Of a stretch of DNA of 64,000 bases, positions 62,381-64,000 are shown in pieces (the stretch's first letter is position 1; each line of letters begins with the position of its first letter). A program made the translations under genes and the position numbers. The stretch comes from Tepidaquicella sp964564635 (lineage in GTDB: Bacteria; Bacteroidota; Ignavibacteria; Tepidaquicellales; Tepidaquicellaceae). Location of the stretch: positions 806,001 to 870,000 of the forward strand of contig CAZMAR010000001.1 in NCBI GenBank assembly GCA_964564635.1. Direction: 5' to 3'. A model generated the notes under the pieces. The model saw only the letters and a program-made list of their open reading frames with translations. It made no database searches and had not been told where the DNA came from.

Positions 62381-64000
62381 TTAATTATTATCTTTCTTTT
62401 TTCTTCTAAAAATCTTTTTTATTCCATCATCGGCAAGAGAATAAATCACAGGAATAATAACAAGAGTTAAGAATGTAGAAAATAATAAACCAAAAATAAT
62501 TGCAACACCCATTGGACGCCAGAATGCAGAATTCTGACCACCAATTACCCAACTCAAAGTCCGCCAATCAAAATCAACACCTGAAGCAAGTGGCAATATA
62601 CCAAGAATTGTAGTAGCAGCAGTTAAAAATATTGGTCGCATTCTAATTAACCCTGCCTGTACAAGCGCTTCATCTCTTGATAAACCATTTTCTCTTTCTA
62701 ACACCTTTTGAAAATCAAGTAAAAGTATTGCATTTCTTACAACAATTCCACCAAGAGCAATTATTCCAACTCCTGTCATAACAATTCCAAAAGGAGTGCT
62801 CGTAACCATTAAGCCTATCATAACCCCTATGATAGATAATAAAACTGATATCATAATTATAATAGGAGTCCTGACAGAATTGAATTCAATAACTATAAAA
62901 AAGAAAATTAGTAATAAAGAAATAATTAATGCTTTCACCAAAAAGTCAGAAGTCTCTTTTTGTTTCTCTTCCTGTCCGGTATAAGTTATAGTATAATTTT
63001 CAGGGAGTTTTAAATTTGACAATTTTTTCTTGACATCATTCAATACTTCTGTACCAAGCCTTCCAACAGCATTACCAGTAATAGTAACAACTCTCTTCAA
63101 ATTTTTTCTTGATATAGATCCTACACCACCGGAGAATTCCACTTTTGCGACAGAAGATATCGGAATTTTATTACCGTTCTTATCAGAAATATATAAGTTA
63201 GATAGATATTCAATATTATTGCGCTGGTCTTTTCTCAATCTAACCACTATATCGTATTCTTTATCTCTAAATCTATATTTTGTCGCAATGTATCCATTTA
63301 TAGCAGTCCTAACAGTGTTGCCAATCATTGCAGTGCTTAAACCATAAAAAGCAGCTTTTTCTCTGTCCACAGTAACTTTTAATTCCGGAACTGCTTCATC
63401 AAAATTATCTTTCAGGTCTGCTAAACCTGGAACATCTTTGATAATGTTTTTTATTTCTTCAGTATACTTACCTAAAACTCTAAGGTCTTCACCGGCTAAC
63501 TCTATATTAACAGGTTTTCCTACAGGGGGTCCCATTTCTCTTTCTTCAAGTTCTACTTCTGCAGCTCCTGTTATTCCTTTTATTGAATCACGAATTTGAT
63601 TAGAACTAATAAATGAATTTTGCTCCCTGTATTCTTTGTCAAGGAAATTAACTGATATTGTGCTCTTATTTGGAATTCCATCTCCACTGTAATCAAGTGG
63701 ATTATTAGACGAACCAACATTTGATACGATGTATTCAATATCTTTTAATTTTGGAATGTGTTGTTCAACCAGTTTTGTTACCTCATTTGTTGTATATATG
63801 TTTGTTCCAACCGGAGTATTGATATTTATATTTACCTGTTGAGGTTCAATTTTGGGAAAGAACTCCACTCCAAGATTTACAATTCCATATAGTATAAAAA
63901 CAAATATTAATAATAAAAAGGTCAACAGAATAGTAGTTTTCCTGTATTTTAAAGCTTTTCTAACAACTTTTTCATAAATTTTCAGAGAAGTAGAAAAGAA
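62381..64000 (-). CDS. RND-family efflux transporter permease, C-terminal half (continues past the right edge)
   Basis: The frame is open to base 64000, so the N-terminal half is outside. Visible are a membrane helix, LGVEFFPKIEPQQVNININTP (start of a porter domain), periplasmic PN/PC subdomains with SGGVGSISRKNLKR-type segments, and a block of helices. The block contains GVGIIALGGIVVRNAILLLDF (helix 10 with Arg where AcrB has Lys), GLIRMRPIFLTAATTILGILPLA, and a basic C-terminal tail. This is the second half of an AcrB-like proton antiporter; the substrate, drug or metal, is unknown. No adaptor gene is visible here. Confidence 0.92.
   Translation of the reverse strand, partial: FFSTSLKIYEKVVRKALKYRKTTILLTFLLLIFVFILYGIVNLGVEFFPKIEPQQVNININTPVGTNIYTTNEVTKLVEQHIPKLKDIEYIVSNVGSSNNPLDYSGDGIPNKSTISVNFLDKEYREQNSFISSNQIRDSIKGITGAAEVELEEREMGPPVGKPVNIELAGEDLRVLGKYTEEIKNIIKDVPGLADLKDNFDEAVPELKVTVDREKAAFYGLSTAMIGNTVRTAINGYIATKYRFRDKEYDIVVRLRKDQRNNIEYLSNLYISDKNGNKIPISSVAKVEFSGGVGSISRKNLKRVVTITGNAVGRLGTEVLNDVKKKLSNLKLPENYTITYTGQEEKQKETSDFLVKALIISLLLIFFFIVIEFNSVRTPIIIMISVLLSIIGVMIGLMVTSTPFGIVMTGVGIIALGGIVVRNAILLLDFQKVLERENGLSRDEALVQAGLIRMRPIFLTAATTILGILPLASGVDFDWRTLSWVIGGQNSAFWRPMGVAIIFGLLFSTFLTLVIIPVIYSLADDGIKKIFRRKKKDNN

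Overview
The window looks like ordinary chromosomal DNA from a member of the Bacteroidota/Chlorobi/Ignavibacteria group, most likely Ignavibacteria-like. The evidence is the low GC content (judged by eye), an lpxC-fabZ fusion, tandem ompH/skp genes behind bamA, and six secreted proteins ending in a type IX secretion (T9SS) sorting domain with the signature NYPNPFNPxT followed by a GxYFYRL..F..TKKMxLxK tail. TTG and GTG starts are frequent, and two genes appear to start at ATT. I see no prophage, transposase, CRISPR array or defence island.

Layout. 1-3601: the 3' part of a P-type ATPase, overlapped by an open reading frame holding only the C-terminal half of cobalamin-dependent methionine synthase. 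3607-12277 (minus strand): an outer-membrane protein preceded by a polysaccharide operon (Wzc-like co-polymerase/kinase, a small zinc-ribbon membrane protein, a NusG-like antiterminator, a nucleotide-sugar dehydrogenase, Gmd and two DegT aminotransferases). 12449-20434 (minus): two T9SS-exported M1 peptidases, a HAD phosphatase, GpmA, a thioredoxin-like protein, a charged orphan, CdsA and a CPBP protease. 20534-25227: site-2 protease, MFS transporter, ArfB, a TolB-like propeller and MetF.

25228-27726: a gene-poor stretch with a strong hairpin, a Nif3-derived protein lacking its metal-binding parts, a coiled-coil zinc-ribbon protein and RNase P RNA. 27738-34717: NadA, a sugar nucleotidyltransferase, an Nfu-Mrp pair, two unknown proteins, an MBL hydrolase, an inositol-phosphatase family protein, RibH and a PHP phosphoesterase. 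34849-44059 (plus): a cell-envelope run of ddl, divIC-like, trpS, uppS, bamA, two skp-like genes, lpxD and lpxC-fabZ. Together these supply peptidoglycan precursor, lipid carrier, outer-membrane protein assembly and lipid A synthesis.

44064-64000: Pgk, four T9SS cargo proteins (a 12-repeat Ycf48/BNR protein, an arylsulfotransferase-like protein, a large propeller/Ig-like protein and a choice-of-anchor V protein), a tRNA-Met, a DUF5686-type outer-membrane protein, RsmG, aminopeptidase P, a membrane pyrophosphatase, Pth, ribosomal protein L25/CTC, and the 3' half of an RND efflux pump that runs off the right edge. Three stretches of 560-600 bases (25228-25824, 56310-56891, 61817-62380) hold no convincing gene.

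I did not find an obvious new multi-gene system. The observations most worth checking are the half MetH, the two genes whose conserved N-termini can only be reached from an ATT codon, the Nif3-derived protein without metal ligands, and the RNase P RNA enclosed in a helix of about 26 bp that doubles as a terminator.
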